Part shown: piece by piece, positions 35,393 through 44,172 of the stretch
How positions within the stretch are numbered: the first letter of the stretch is position 1
Layout of the letters: every line of letters begins with the position of its first letter
DNA from: Phycisphaerae bacterium
GTDB lineage: Bacteria; Planctomycetota; Phycisphaerae; Phycisphaerales; SM1A02
Direction: 5' to 3'
DNA: 53,044 bases
NCBI GenBank assembly: GCA_002862305.1
Contig: PKCS01000033.1
Location: forward strand, 1-53,044
Position numbers and translations under genes: made by a program
Notes under the pieces: generated by a model
Database searches by the model: none
What the model was told of the DNA's origin: nothing
Seen by the model: the letters and a program-made list of their open reading frames with translations, nothing else

Positions 35393-36526
35393 ATGGCGAA
35401 CCCACCACCGCTCATCGGGTACTGCACGAACGTCCACGCGGGCAACAGCCTCGAGTTGACCCTGGAGAACCTGGGTCGGTACTCGGCCGCGGTACGGGAG
35501 GAGCTGGGGGACCGGGAGCTGGGCGTGGGTCTCTGGCTTCCCGAAGCGGTGGTCGGGGAGCTCGAGGACGACGCTCGACTCGGTCGATTCAGGTCCGAGC
35601 TCGAGGCCCTCGGGCTCTTCGTGTTCACCATCAACGGATTCCCGCAGGGCGACTTCCACGCCGAGGTGGTCAAGGGGGCGGTGTACCGGCCTGACTGGCA
35701 GGATCGCCGGAGGCTGGACCACACGCTGCGACTCGCACGCCTGCTTGCGGACATCGCACCCCGGGAAATCGACAGCCTGTCGATCTCGACCCTGCCGATC
35801 GGCTGGCGGAACTCGATCGAGTCGGTCGAGTCGGCGGTGGACCACCTGGTCGAGGCCGCCAGGCAGCTCCGGGAACTGGAATCACGGACCGGACGACTGG
35901 TGCACGTGGACCTTGAACCCGAACCCGGCTGCTACCTGGATCGCGCCCGGGACGTGGTCGGGTTCTTCGAGCGACTGCCGGACTTCGCTCGACGGTACCT
36001 GCGCGTCTGTCACGACATCTGCCACGGGGCGGTCATGTTCGAGAACCAGGCCGAGGTGATCGGGACCTATCGCGAGGCGGGGATCGGGATCGGGAAGGTC
36101 CAGGTGTCATCGTGTCCGGAGGGACGGGTGGTCGAGGGCGACCCGGCGGTCGCCCGAGCCCTGGCCGACTTCGCGGAGCCGAGGTACCTGCACCAGTCGG
36201 TGCTTCGATCGGACGACGGGACCTGCACGTTCTTCGAGGACCTGCCTCGACTCCTCGAGCGTGGAATCGGGACGGGCACCGTCCGGGTGCACTTCCACGT
36301 GCCGCTCTTCGTCGAGGCCCTGGGTCCGCTCGGGACCACCCAGTCTGAGATCCGCGAGTTCATCCGGGCCTTCCCCGACGAACTACCCCCCCTCGAGGTG
36401 GAGACCTACGCCTGGAACGTGCTGCCGGAAGCCTACGCGCCGTCGGGACTGGCGCGGGGCATCGCCGAGGAGCTACGCTGGGTGCGTAGGCTCGTCGAGC
36501 AGGAAGGGTTCGGAACGACCGGATGA
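35393..36526 (+). CDS. eboE: EboE-like TIM-barrel metabolite traffic protein
   Basis: The 377-aa protein has the layout of xylose-isomerase-like TIM barrels, with the EboE-type beginning LIGYCTNVHAGNSLELTLEN. It has FTINGFPQGDFHAEVVKGAVY, VHVDLEPEPGCYLD and the metal-site-like LRVCHDICHGAVMFE, then KVQVSSCPEGRVV and VRVHFHVPLFVE. Several His, Asp and Glu at strand ends look like a divalent metal site. The family is found almost only in ebo clusters. There is no signal peptide. Its stop overlaps the eboC start (ATGA). Confidence 0.88.
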   Translation: MANPPPLIGYCTNVHAGNSLELTLENLGRYSAAVREELGDRELGVGLWLPEAVVGELEDDARLGRFRSELEALGLFVFTINGFPQGDFHAEVVKGAVYRPDWQDRRRLDHTLRLARLLADIAPREIDSLSISTLPIGWRNSIESVESAVDHLVEAARQLRELESRTGRLVHVDLEPEPGCYLDRARDVVGFFERLPDFARRYLRVCHDICHGAVMFENQAEVIGTYREAGIGIGKVQVSSCPEGRVVEGDPAVARALADFAEPRYLHQSVLRSDDGTCTFFEDLPRLLERGIGTGTVRVHFHVPLFVEALGPLGTTQSEIREFIRAFPDELPPLEVETYAWNVLPEAYAPSGLARGIAEELRWVRRLVEQEGFGTTG

Positions 36527-37590
36527 ACGTGACCTGGCGAACATGGTTCGAGCTGACCCGGATCTCAAACCTGCCGTCGGTGATCACCAGCTGCCTGGTC
36601 GGGGTGTTCATGATCACCCCCCTGGCGCTGGATCCGCTGCTGGTGGTCGGGACGGTGCTGCCGCTGCTGCTGGCCATCGCGTTCATCTACCTCGGCGGGT
36701 TCGTCCTGAACGACGTCTTCGACCTCGAGATCGACCGCAGGGAGCGGCCAGGTCGCCCACTCCCCTCGGGCCGAGTCAGCGTGTTCGGGGCGGGACGGCT
36801 CGCCATCGCCCTGATGTGCTCGGCCCTGGTGCTGGTGATGCTGGGGGAACTGGTCAGTGCGCGGGCCGCGGGGGAGACGGGTGGCCTGCAGATCGCCTTC
36901 CCCTGGGGCCTGGCGGCCGCACTGGTGCTGGTGGTCCTGGTGTTCCTGTACGACTGGTTCCACACCCGGAGCGCCTGGTGGGTGCTGGCGATGGGAGGCT
37001 GCCGGGGCATGGTCTACGTGACCTGCCTGCTGGTGATGACCGACCAGCTCGAGTTCACCGCGCGGCGACCGCTGGTCCTCGAATACCTGACGTGGCCCAA
37101 CCTGATCGCCCTGCCGGTGGTCCCGTTCATTCTCTCGATGTCCCTCTACGTGGCGGCCTTCAGCCTGATCGCGAGGAGCGAGGTCCGGGACGAACAGGGC
37201 GAGGGAGCGACGATTCCCCGCTGGCTCCGCAACGGGTGCCTCGCCTGCACCTTCCTGCCCCTGATGACCCTGATGGTGGTGAAGCTCGCCGGGGGACTGG
37301 TCGCGTGGTCGCGGAACAGCGAAGCGGTCATGAACTCCCCACTGTTCCGGGGCGACATGCTGATGACGGTGGTCTCCAGCGGACTCGCCGCGGTGTGGTT
37401 CATCCTCGCCTGGCGGCGCTACCTCGCCCGGCCGCACTCCCCGGGAGGCGCGATACAGATGTGGATCGCGGGGATCGCGCTCCTGGATGCCGTCTACCTC
37501 ATCCAGTACGGTCAGGGGATACTGTCGGTGGCCTGCCTGCTCCTGTTCGCGGTGACGGTGTGGGGGCACAAGAGGATCAAGGGGACCTGA
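36523..37590 (+). CDS. eboC: EboC-like UbiA-family prenyltransferase
   Basis: The 355-aa membrane protein has about eight to nine transmembrane segments. The first Asp-rich prenyl-diphosphate motif is NDVFDLEIDRRERPGRPL (N63 onward), and a YDWFH segment follows in the middle. A second motif position is less clear, around ARSEVRDEQGE. UbiA enzymes attach a prenyl chain to an aromatic or polar acceptor within the membrane. In ebo clusters this member is thought to modify or help move a metabolite, but the acceptor is unknown. The start overlaps the eboE stop by 4 bp, and eboF follows after 18 bp. Confidence 0.9.
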   Translation: MNVTWRTWFELTRISNLPSVITSCLVGVFMITPLALDPLLVVGTVLPLLLAIAFIYLGGFVLNDVFDLEIDRRERPGRPLPSGRVSVFGAGRLAIALMCSALVLVMLGELVSARAAGETGGLQIAFPWGLAAALVLVVLVFLYDWFHTRSAWWVLAMGGCRGMVYVTCLLVMTDQLEFTARRPLVLEYLTWPNLIALPVVPFILSMSLYVAAFSLIARSEVRDEQGEGATIPRWLRNGCLACTFLPLMTLMVVKLAGGLVAWSRNSEAVMNSPLFRGDMLMTVVSSGLAAVWFILAWRRYLARPHSPGGAIQMWIAGIALLDAVYLIQYGQGILSVACLLLFAVTVWGHKRIKGT

Positions 37591-37608
37591 CGGTCCGGGT
37601 GTGAACCG

Positions 37609-38958
37609 ATGCAACGCGTAGCCCTGCTCGACATCGTGGCCCTGGGAAGGAACCACATCGGAGCCCACACCCCGGCGATCCGCGATTTCGCGGAACGGTC
37701 GGGTGGCGTCCGGATCCTGGCCCCCGCGTTCCCGGCGGTCACCACCACGGTGCAGACCAGCATGCTGACCGGCCGGCCGGTCAGCGAGCACGGGATCGTC
37801 TCCAACGGCTGGTACGACCGGGGGGAGGGCGAGGTGAAGTTCTGGAAGCAGAGCCAACGCCTGGTGGAGTCGGAACCCGTCTGGCGGGAGGCCCGCAGGA
37901 GGGACGATCGATTCACCTGCGCGAACGTCTGCTGCTGGTACGCGATGAACTCGGACGTGGACGTGTTCGTGACCCCCCGGCCGATCTACCGGGCGAACGG
38001 CCGGAAGCTGCCGGACTGCCTGACGCGACCCGCGGAACTTCGGGACCTGCTGCAACGACGGCACGGAGTGTTCCCGTTGTTCAGGTTCTGGGGACCGGGT
38101 GCGGGGATCGAGTCGACGCGCTGGATCACCGAGGCTGCGATCGAGGTCGCCGACCGCTACCGACCGACCCTCCAGATGGTCTACCTGCCCCACCTCGACT
38201 ACCCCCTCCAGAAGCTGGGACCCGACCACCCGGAGATCGAGCGTCACCTCCGCGAACTCGACCACGAAGCGGGACGGCTGATCGAACACCTGGAAGGACA
38301 GGGGGTCCGCGTGCTGATCGCCAGCGAGTACTCGATCGAGGCGGTGGAACGACCGGTGGCCCTCAACCGGGTCCTGCGGGAGCACGGATACCTCGAGCTC
38401 CGGGAGGAGCGAGGCAGCGAGATGCTGGTTCCCAGCGAGAGTCGGGCCCTGGCGGTGGCGGACCACCAGGTGGCGCACGTCTACGTGAACCGAGGGTCCG
38501 AGGTCGATGCCGTTCGAACGCTGCTGCAGCAGGTGCCCGGCGTGGAGCGAATCGTCCCGCCGGATGAACTCGGCCTCGGCCACCATCGTGCGGGGGACCT
38601 GGTCGCGATCGCGGAGCATGGCAGCTGGTTCGTGCACGACTGGTGGTCGTCCGAGGATCGAGCCCCGGACTACTCGAGGACGGTTGATATCCACCGAAAG
38701 CCCGGCTACGACCCCCGGGAGCTGTTCGCCACCAGCCGGCTCAGGGCCGCATGGAAGGTGGCGCTGATGAAGCTCGGGATCCGGACGACCCTGGACATCG
38801 TGCCGCTCGATGCGAGTCTGGTCCGCGGGAGCCACGGACGGACCGATTCGAGGACGGGCCGGGAACCGGTCCTGCTGGGGGTGGACGAGCCAGACCGGGG
38901 GGACGCGATCCCGTGCGAGGCGGTTCGGTCTATCCTTCTGGAGATGATGTTCGGCTGA
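37609..38958 (+). CDS. eboF: EboF-like alkaline phosphatase superfamily phosphodiesterase
   Basis: The 449-aa protein resembles type I phosphodiesterase/nucleotide pyrophosphatases. A metal-site Asp is D8 in ALLDIVALG. The nucleophile Thr probably lies at about T45 in FPAVTTTVQTSMLTGRPVSEHGIV. MVYLPHLDYPLQKLGPDH carries Asp/His ligands, IASEYSIEAV replaces the common SDHG motif, and HRKPGYDP near the C-terminus supplies a late His. No signal peptide is visible, so it may act in the cytoplasm. It is the last recognised ebo gene. The next gene, a secreted hydrolase, starts 41 bp later. Confidence 0.86.
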   Translation: MQRVALLDIVALGRNHIGAHTPAIRDFAERSGGVRILAPAFPAVTTTVQTSMLTGRPVSEHGIVSNGWYDRGEGEVKFWKQSQRLVESEPVWREARRRDDRFTCANVCCWYAMNSDVDVFVTPRPIYRANGRKLPDCLTRPAELRDLLQRRHGVFPLFRFWGPGAGIESTRWITEAAIEVADRYRPTLQMVYLPHLDYPLQKLGPDHPEIERHLRELDHEAGRLIEHLEGQGVRVLIASEYSIEAVERPVALNRVLREHGYLELREERGSEMLVPSESRALAVADHQVAHVYVNRGSEVDAVRTLLQQVPGVERIVPPDELGLGHHRAGDLVAIAEHGSWFVHDWWSSEDRAPDYSRTVDIHRKPGYDPRELFATSRLRAAWKVALMKLGIRTTLDIVPLDASLVRGSHGRTDSRTGREPVLLGVDEPDRGDAIPCEAVRSILLEMMFG

Positions 38959-38999
38959 GACCGGCCGGACGACGGTCCGATACAGGAGAACCAGGGTCG

Positions 39000-41507
39000 A
39001 TGCGATATCCGACACGATCGTTGCTTTCGGTGCTGGCGCTGGCCTGCACCATGGTGCACGCCGAGGAGCTGCCCGAACCGATCCACCAGTTCGAGGAGGC
39101 ACTGGTCATCGGTGGCGTGCGCAACGGGGGGCGCAGGCCGGTCCGGAGCGACGTCATCGAGAGCCAGCTGGTCCAGGGCAGCTTCGAGGGCCCGACGGAG
39201 GGTGATGCGGTCGAGAACCCGCGAGGCATGACCAGGAACTGGAGGCGGATGGAGGCCGGTGCCAACGGGTGGATGACCTCCTCGGTGCTCCGGGGCGGAT
39301 ATGCCTACTGCACCTACGAGGCGGACGAGCCGGGCACGGTGCTGCTGGATGCCCGCGGGCATTCCATGGTCTACGTCAACGGGGTACCGAGAGTCGGGGA
39401 TCCGTACCGGTATGGAGCCACGGTCCTTCCGGTGGAACTCCGGAAGGGCACCAATGAATTCCTCTTCTTCTGCGGGCGTGGTGGATTCAAGGGGTCGATC
39501 AGGCCCCTGCCGGAAGACGAATCGGGTGCCGGGATGGAGACCTTCTTCCTCGAACGGGACGACACCCTGCCCGACGTGCTGCGCGGTCGGTCGGAGGACC
39601 TCTGGCTGGGGATCGTGGTGGTGAACGCGGCCGCCGAACCGAGAACGGTCGAACTCACGGGACACCGGGAGGGGGTTCGATCGTCGGTGGGGACGGTCAC
39701 CCTGCCGGCACGCTCGCTCTCCAAGGTGCCGGTCCGGATCCCGAGCTCGCTGCTCGTCCCCGAGGATGAACGTGACGAGGTGGAACTGGAGCTGGAGGCG
39801 GGCGAGGACCGGCGTCGGGTCCGGTTGCGGGTCCGGGACCAGGACCAGAAGCACCGGGTGACCTTCCAGAGCGGCATCGACGACGGGGTCCAGTACTACG
39901 CGGTGGTCCCCCCCCGGGAATCGGAGGGCGATCCGGGCCTGATCCTCTCCCTGCACGGAGCCAGCGTGGAGGCCCAGCGGCAGGCGGCCTGCTACCGACC
40001 GACGGATTTCGCGGTCATCGTGGCCCCGACCAACCGGCGTCCGTTCGGGTTCGACTGGGAGGACTGGGGGCGCTGGGACGCGCTCGAGGTCATGGACCAC
40101 GCCCGTGAGCGCTTCTCGACCGACCCCCGCCGGCAGTGGCTCACCGGGCACTCGATGGGAGGCCACGGGACCTGGCACATCGGGGCGATGTTTCCGGATC
40201 GATTCGCGGCGATCGCGCCCAGCGCGGGCTGGCCTTCCTTCCAGAGCTACACCGGGGCCAGGGCCGACGAGATGGTCGAACGGCATGGGGTCGAGGACGT
40301 GATGATGAGGTCGGCGGGAAGCTCCGACACCCTGCGCTTCAAGTCGAACTACGCCCCACTGGGGGTGTTCATCCTCCACGGAGACGTCGATGACAACGTA
40401 CCGGTCGGCCAGGCGAGGTTGATGCGACGCGAACTCGGCACGTTCCACCCCGACTTCACCTACCAGGAGATCCCGGGTGCCGGGCACTGGTGGGGCGACC
40501 AGTGCATGGACTGGCCTCCGCTGATCGAGTTCCTGAGGGCCCGGACGCTACCCGCGCCCCGGGACCGGGACACCATCGACTTCACCACGCCGGGGCCGGG
40601 GATCTCCCCCAGCTTCGACTGGGTGACGGTGGTCCAGCAGGAGCGGTCGATGGAACCGAGCCGGGTCCGCATCCAGCGGGATCTCGATGCCGGGACCATC
40701 ACCGGCACCACCGAGAACGTCCGGATCCTGGAACTCGACCTGGGCGCGTTCGGGGGCGCGGAGGACGATCGGGTCCTGATCGAACTTGACGGAAGCACGG
40801 TGCAGGTGCTGGGTGACGTCGTCGGCCGGCGATCCCTGCCGTTGCAGCGAGCGGGGGACGGCACCTGGTCGCGGGAGGCGACCGGCAATCGTGATGCCTC
40901 GCGCGGGCCCGCGAAGAACCCGGAACGGAGCGGGCCGTTCAAGGACGCCTTCCGGAGGAGGATGGTCTTCGTGGTCGGGACCGCGGGGACCGAGGAGGAG
41001 ACCAACCTCCTGAGGAACCTCGCACGGTTCAACGCCGAGCAGTGGTGGTACCGGGGCAACGGCTCCGTCGAGATCGTCGACGACCAGCTCCTCGTCGATC
41101 GACCGGACTCGGTCGGTGATCGCAACGTCATCCTCTTCGGGAATTCGGACACCAATCGTGCGTGGCCGCTGCTGGTCGACGACGCGGTGGACGTCGACCG
41201 GGGCGGGGTGACGATCGGGGACCACCGGGTGGAAGGCGGGGACCTCGCGGTACTCATGGTGCGTCCGCATCCCCGGGACCCCGGGACCAGCGTCGGGATC
41301 GTCACCGGCACCGGCATGACGGGCAATCGCCTCGCCGGGGTGCAGCCCTACTGGGTCTCGGGAGTCGGCTACCCGGACCTCACCGTGCTCGGGGCCGAGA
41401 TGCTCCGGGGCGACGGCGACGGCGTGCGCGCCGCAGGGTTCTTCGGCAACGACTGGAGCATCCGGGAGGGCGAACTCGTGATCCCCGGTCCGGAAGCCGA
41501 GCGATGA
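39000..41507 (+). CDS. Secreted alpha/beta-hydrolase (prolyl oligopeptidase / esterase type)
   Basis: The 835-aa product has a signal peptide (MRYPTRSLLSVLALACTMVHA) and an N-terminal beta domain of about 300 residues. The hydrolase domain follows: nucleophile Ser385 in LTGHSMGGHGTWH, Asp in FILHGDVDDNVPV and His in IPGAGHWWGDQ. VVAPTNRRPFGFDWEDWG resembles the PHB-depolymerase/esterase group. A C-terminal region of about 300 residues (FVVGTAGTEEETNLLRNLAR) is of the kind seen in large planctomycete secreted peptidase-esterases. AGGAG lies upstream of the ATG at 39000. It starts 41 bp after eboF, and its stop overlaps the next gene, so it may belong to the same transcript. Confidence 0.88.
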   Translation: MRYPTRSLLSVLALACTMVHAEELPEPIHQFEEALVIGGVRNGGRRPVRSDVIESQLVQGSFEGPTEGDAVENPRGMTRNWRRMEAGANGWMTSSVLRGGYAYCTYEADEPGTVLLDARGHSMVYVNGVPRVGDPYRYGATVLPVELRKGTNEFLFFCGRGGFKGSIRPLPEDESGAGMETFFLERDDTLPDVLRGRSEDLWLGIVVVNAAAEPRTVELTGHREGVRSSVGTVTLPARSLSKVPVRIPSSLLVPEDERDEVELELEAGEDRRRVRLRVRDQDQKHRVTFQSGIDDGVQYYAVVPPRESEGDPGLILSLHGASVEAQRQAACYRPTDFAVIVAPTNRRPFGFDWEDWGRWDALEVMDHARERFSTDPRRQWLTGHSMGGHGTWHIGAMFPDRFAAIAPSAGWPSFQSYTGARADEMVERHGVEDVMMRSAGSSDTLRFKSNYAPLGVFILHGDVDDNVPVGQARLMRRELGTFHPDFTYQEIPGAGHWWGDQCMDWPPLIEFLRARTLPAPRDRDTIDFTTPGPGISPSFDWVTVVQQERSMEPSRVRIQRDLDAGTITGTTENVRILELDLGAFGGAEDDRVLIELDGSTVQVLGDVVGRRSLPLQRAGDGTWSREATGNRDASRGPAKNPERSGPFKDAFRRRMVFVVGTAGTEEETNLLRNLARFNAEQWWYRGNGSVEIVDDQLLVDRPDSVGDRNVILFGNSDTNRAWPLLVDDAVDVDRGGVTIGDHRVEGGDLAVLMVRPHPRDPGTSVGIVTGTGMTGNRLAGVQPYWVSGVGYPDLTVLGAEMLRGDGDGVRAAGFFGNDWSIREGELVIPGPEAER

Positions 41508-41899
41508 TCGACCCCTGGACCGCACTGATCCTGCTGGGGGCCGCGGCGGTGGTGGGGACCCTCGTGCACCTCAGGATCCGCTACCTGGGCCGGGCGACCC
41601 TGCTGGCCTGGCTGCTCGTCGAACTCGGTGCGCTGGGCTGGTACCTCGTCTTCGGGGGGACGATCTTCGGCTACACCGCGCTCACCACCGCGATGCCGAT
41701 CGCGATGCTCATCCTCGCGATCGGGTTCCCCTTCGAGCTGACCAGGCGATCCCGCATGCGAAGGAATCGAGGCCAGCCCCCCGCGGGGGACGGATTCACG
41801 TGCCCGCACTGCGGATGCGTCTACGACAAGGAACTGGAACGAGGTCGCTGTCCGGACTGCGGCGGCGCCTGGGACGGCGCGCCGGGCGTGCTCGGTTGA
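41504..41899 (+). CDS. Membrane protein with C-terminal zinc ribbon
   Basis: The 131-aa protein has three hydrophobic segments (TALILLGAAAVVGTLVHL, ATLLAWLLVELGALGWYLVF, LTTAMPIAMLILAIGFPFEL) and a basic loop. A two-Cys-pair zinc ribbon, CPHCGCVYDKELERGRCPDC, follows. Its ATG overlaps the stop of the secreted hydrolase gene (ATGA), so both are translated together. No named family was recognised. It could be a small membrane regulator or assembly factor, but nothing shows this directly. Confidence 0.75.
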   Translation: MIDPWTALILLGAAAVVGTLVHLRIRYLGRATLLAWLLVELGALGWYLVFGGTIFGYTALTTAMPIAMLILAIGFPFELTRRSRMRRNRGQPPAGDGFTCPHCGCVYDKELERGRCPDCGGAWDGAPGVLG

Positions 41900-41925
41900 G
41901 GGTTCCCCGGGAGAGCGACCTCTCC

Positions 41926-41931
41926 TAGAAT
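41926..41931 (+). promoter_or_regulatory. Candidate -10 box, near-leaderless dusB
   Basis: TAGAAT is followed by CGGCCACC and the ATG at 41940. No ribosome site is present. The box and spacing match the M42 peptidase gene at 9637. Confidence 0.42.
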
Positions 41932-41939
41932 CGGCCACC

Positions 41940-42980
41940 ATGAACCTGGGACCGGTCAAACTCGAGACCCCCCTGCTGCTGGCGCCCATCGCGGGCTACT
42001 GCGACCTGCCGTTCCGGATCCTCTGCCGCGAACTCGGGGGGCTGGGGATCGCCTACACGGACCTGCTCAACAGCCGGGCCCTCCTCTCGGGCGTGCCGAA
42101 GTCCGTGAACCTGGCCCAGACCAACGCCCTCGACCAGCCGGTGGGCATGCAGCTCTATGGGAACTCCGAGGATCCCCTCCCGGAGGCGGCGCTCTGGGCG
42201 ATCGACCACGGGGCGCGGGTCATCGACATCAACATGGGCTGTCCGGTGGACAAGGTCGCCAAGAAGAACGGTGGATCCCTCCTGCTGAGGGACTGTCCCT
42301 CGACGCTGAGGCTGGTGGAGCGGATCATCTCGGCGGTCGACCGTCATGCGGCCGGACGAGTGCCGGTCACCGCGAAGATCCGGCTGGGCTGGGACGAGGA
42401 TTCGATCGTCGGTCCCCGGCTCGCCCGGGACATGGAACGCTGCGGGATTGCGGCGGTGACCGTCCACGGTCGGACCACCGCGCAGATGTTCAGCGGCCGG
42501 GCGGACTGGCAGGCGATCGGGGAGGTCGTGGCGGCGGTCGACTCGATCCCGGTCATCGGCAACGGCGACGTGACCGAACCACACCACGTGGTGGAGCTCA
42601 TGCAGGCCTCGGGATGCCAGGGAGTGATGATCGGGCGGGGAGCGCTGCGAACCCCCTGGATCTTCGAACGAGCGAGGATCCTGCTCGAGACCGGGGTGGT
42701 GGGTCCCGAACCCTCGTTCAACCAGAAGTGCCGGGCGATACTCAGGCACATCGACCTGCTGGACCGCTACGCGGAACTCCCGCAGGCGCTCAAGGGCATG
42801 AACCAGCGGATCAGTCGCTACGGCAAGACCATGGGCCACATCAAGCCGCTCAAGGAGGTCATCAGGACCGCCCGGGACTTCGAGACCATGAGACGGGAGG
42901 TCCGTCGCTGGATGCTCCCCCACCGGGACCACGTGACCGCCATCTCCCGGGAGGAGCGTCGACTGCAGAGTGCGATGTGA
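41940..42980 (+). CDS. dusB: tRNA-dihydrouridine synthase (DusB type)
   Basis: The 346-aa flavoenzyme reduces specific uridines of tRNA to dihydrouridine using FMN and NADPH. The N-terminal TIM barrel starts LLLAPIAGYCDLPFRILCRE. The active-site motif is INMGCPVDKVAKKNGGSLLL with catalytic Cys101. The FMN/RNA-binding Lys is in VTAKIRLGWDE, followed by VHGRTTAQMFSG, IPVIGNGDV and GCQGVMIGRGAL. A C-terminal helical domain follows. The length fits the bacterial DusB group. It has its own -10-like box, so it may be separate from the upstream operon. It converges on scpB. Confidence 0.93.
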   Translation: MNLGPVKLETPLLLAPIAGYCDLPFRILCRELGGLGIAYTDLLNSRALLSGVPKSVNLAQTNALDQPVGMQLYGNSEDPLPEAALWAIDHGARVIDINMGCPVDKVAKKNGGSLLLRDCPSTLRLVERIISAVDRHAAGRVPVTAKIRLGWDEDSIVGPRLARDMERCGIAAVTVHGRTTAQMFSGRADWQAIGEVVAAVDSIPVIGNGDVTEPHHVVELMQASGCQGVMIGRGALRTPWIFERARILLETGVVGPEPSFNQKCRAILRHIDLLDRYAELPQALKGMNQRISRYGKTMGHIKPLKEVIRTARDFETMRREVRRWMLPHRDHVTAISREERRLQSAM

Positions 42981-42984
42981 ACGG

Positions 42985-43008
42985 GGACCTCGTGGGGCCT
43001 AGAGGTCC
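42985..43008. terminator. Hairpin across the convergent dusB/scpB ends
   Basis: GGACCTC (42985-42991) pairs with GAGGTCC (43002-43008) over a 10-nt loop, and it overlaps the last scpB codons. No U-run follows on either strand, so termination is only a possibility. Confidence 0.3.
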
Positions 43009-43592
43009 TTGGCCTGCGGGAGGTCCTTGAGGCTGGAGAGGCCGAAGACCTGCAGGAACTCCTTGGTGGTGCCGTAGAGCATCGGGCGACCGATCTCGTC
43101 GGCGCGACCCGTGATCCGGACCAGTCGACGATCGAGCAGTCCACGCAGGACCTCCCCGCAGGCGACCCCGCGAATCGACTCGAGGTCGGCCCGGAGGATG
43201 GGCTGCCGATAGGCGATGATCGCGAGGGTCTCGAGAGCCGCCGGGGTGATCCGCTGCAGCTGGCGCTCGCCCCGGAGTCGGGAGAGCAGCTCCCCGTGCT
43301 CGGGCAGGGTCATCACCTGGTAGCCGCCGGCGAGCTTCACGATCCGGAAGGCACGGGCGGTCTCCTCGTAGACGTCGTTCAGTCGTTCGATGGTCGAGCG
43401 CACGCGCTCGATGGCGGCGCTCCGGACCTCTCCGGGATCCTGGGCCCCCTCGATGTCGAGGACCTCGATCAGTCTCTGTTCGGGAATCGGCCGGTCCGCA
43501 ACCAGCAGCAGGGCCTCCACCTCGGCCATGAAGCGGGGATCGTCTCCGGTCATCCTCTTGTTCATGGCTTCGTCCGCCTGGGCAACGATCAT
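42999..43592 (-). CDS. scpB: Segregation and condensation protein B (ScpB)
   Basis: ScpB binds ScpA and, through it, the SMC ATPase to help condense and separate chromosomes. The 197-aa protein has two winged-helix domains: the first with EALLLVADRPIPEQRLIEVL and FRIVKLAGGYQVMT, the second with ITPAALETLAIIAYRQPILRADLESIRGVACGEVLRGLLDRRL and RPMLYGTTKEFLQVFGL. The length is normal. AAGGA 5 nt before the ATG at 43592 supports this start; the longer open frame upstream has no ribosome site. scpA is not adjacent. Confidence 0.95.
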   Translation of the reverse strand: MIVAQADEAMNKRMTGDDPRFMAEVEALLLVADRPIPEQRLIEVLDIEGAQDPGEVRSAAIERVRSTIERLNDVYEETARAFRIVKLAGGYQVMTLPEHGELLSRLRGERQLQRITPAALETLAIIAYRQPILRADLESIRGVACGEVLRGLLDRRLVRITGRADEIGRPMLYGTTKEFLQVFGLSSLKDLPQAKDL

Positions 43593-43671
43593 GAAGTCCT
43601 TATCGGCACTGGCTGGGGTCCAACCGCAGAAATTGCCCTGCAGCCCTTCGAGGACCGGGGAAGGGTGGGGA

Positions 43672-44100
43672 TCAGATCGAACCGGGGCGCGAGGAGGTGG
43701 CCCTGGCGAGCTGGACCTTGGCCTGCGCGCGATCCTGCGCCTGCTCGATCTCCTTGCGCTGGTGTGCACTGGTGCGTCCGGCCTCGGTGGCCGCGGCGCT
43801 GGCGGCGGCGAGCTCCTCCTCGGCCTCGCTCAGTTCGATCTGGTCGGCGGGGATGATGTCGTCGGCGAGCAGGGTGAGGACGTCATCCTGCATGCGGGCG
43901 AACCCCCCGTCCAGCAGATAGAGGCGGCTCCCGTTGCCGAATTCGATCCGCAGGGAGCCGGACCCGGCGTTCATCAGGAACGGCGAGGTTCCCGCGATCA
44001 CCCCGACCTGTCCGTCCCACGCGGGAAACGAGACGTATTCCACCTGCTCGTCGAGCACGGCTTCGGAGGGGGTCACGATCTGGCAACGAAACTGGCTCAA
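43672..44100 (-). CDS. atpC: F1 ATP synthase epsilon subunit
   Basis: The epsilon subunit belongs to the central stalk of the F-type ATP synthase and regulates rotation. The product is about 142 aa. It has the N-terminal beta-sandwich (FRCQIVTPSEAVLDEQVEYV, PAWDGQVGVIAGTSPFLMNA, FGNGSRLYLLDGGFARMQDD, VLTLLADDI) and a C-terminal two-helix hairpin rich in Ala, Glu and Gln. The start appears to be TTG at 44100, with GGAGG 7 nt upstream; the ATG-free N-terminus otherwise begins unusually. No atpD or other ATP synthase gene is adjacent. Confidence 0.93.
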   Translation of the reverse strand: MSQFRCQIVTPSEAVLDEQVEYVSFPAWDGQVGVIAGTSPFLMNAGSGSLRIEFGNGSRLYLLDGGFARMQDDVLTLLADDIIPADQIELSEAEEELAAASAAATEAGRTSAHQRKEIEQAQDRAQAKVQLARATSSRPGSI

Positions 44101-44172
44101 GGGAGGGCCTCCAGGAGGTGCCGTGGATCGTCCACGGGACCGCAATGGTAGCGGACACCGAGGCGTTCGTCA

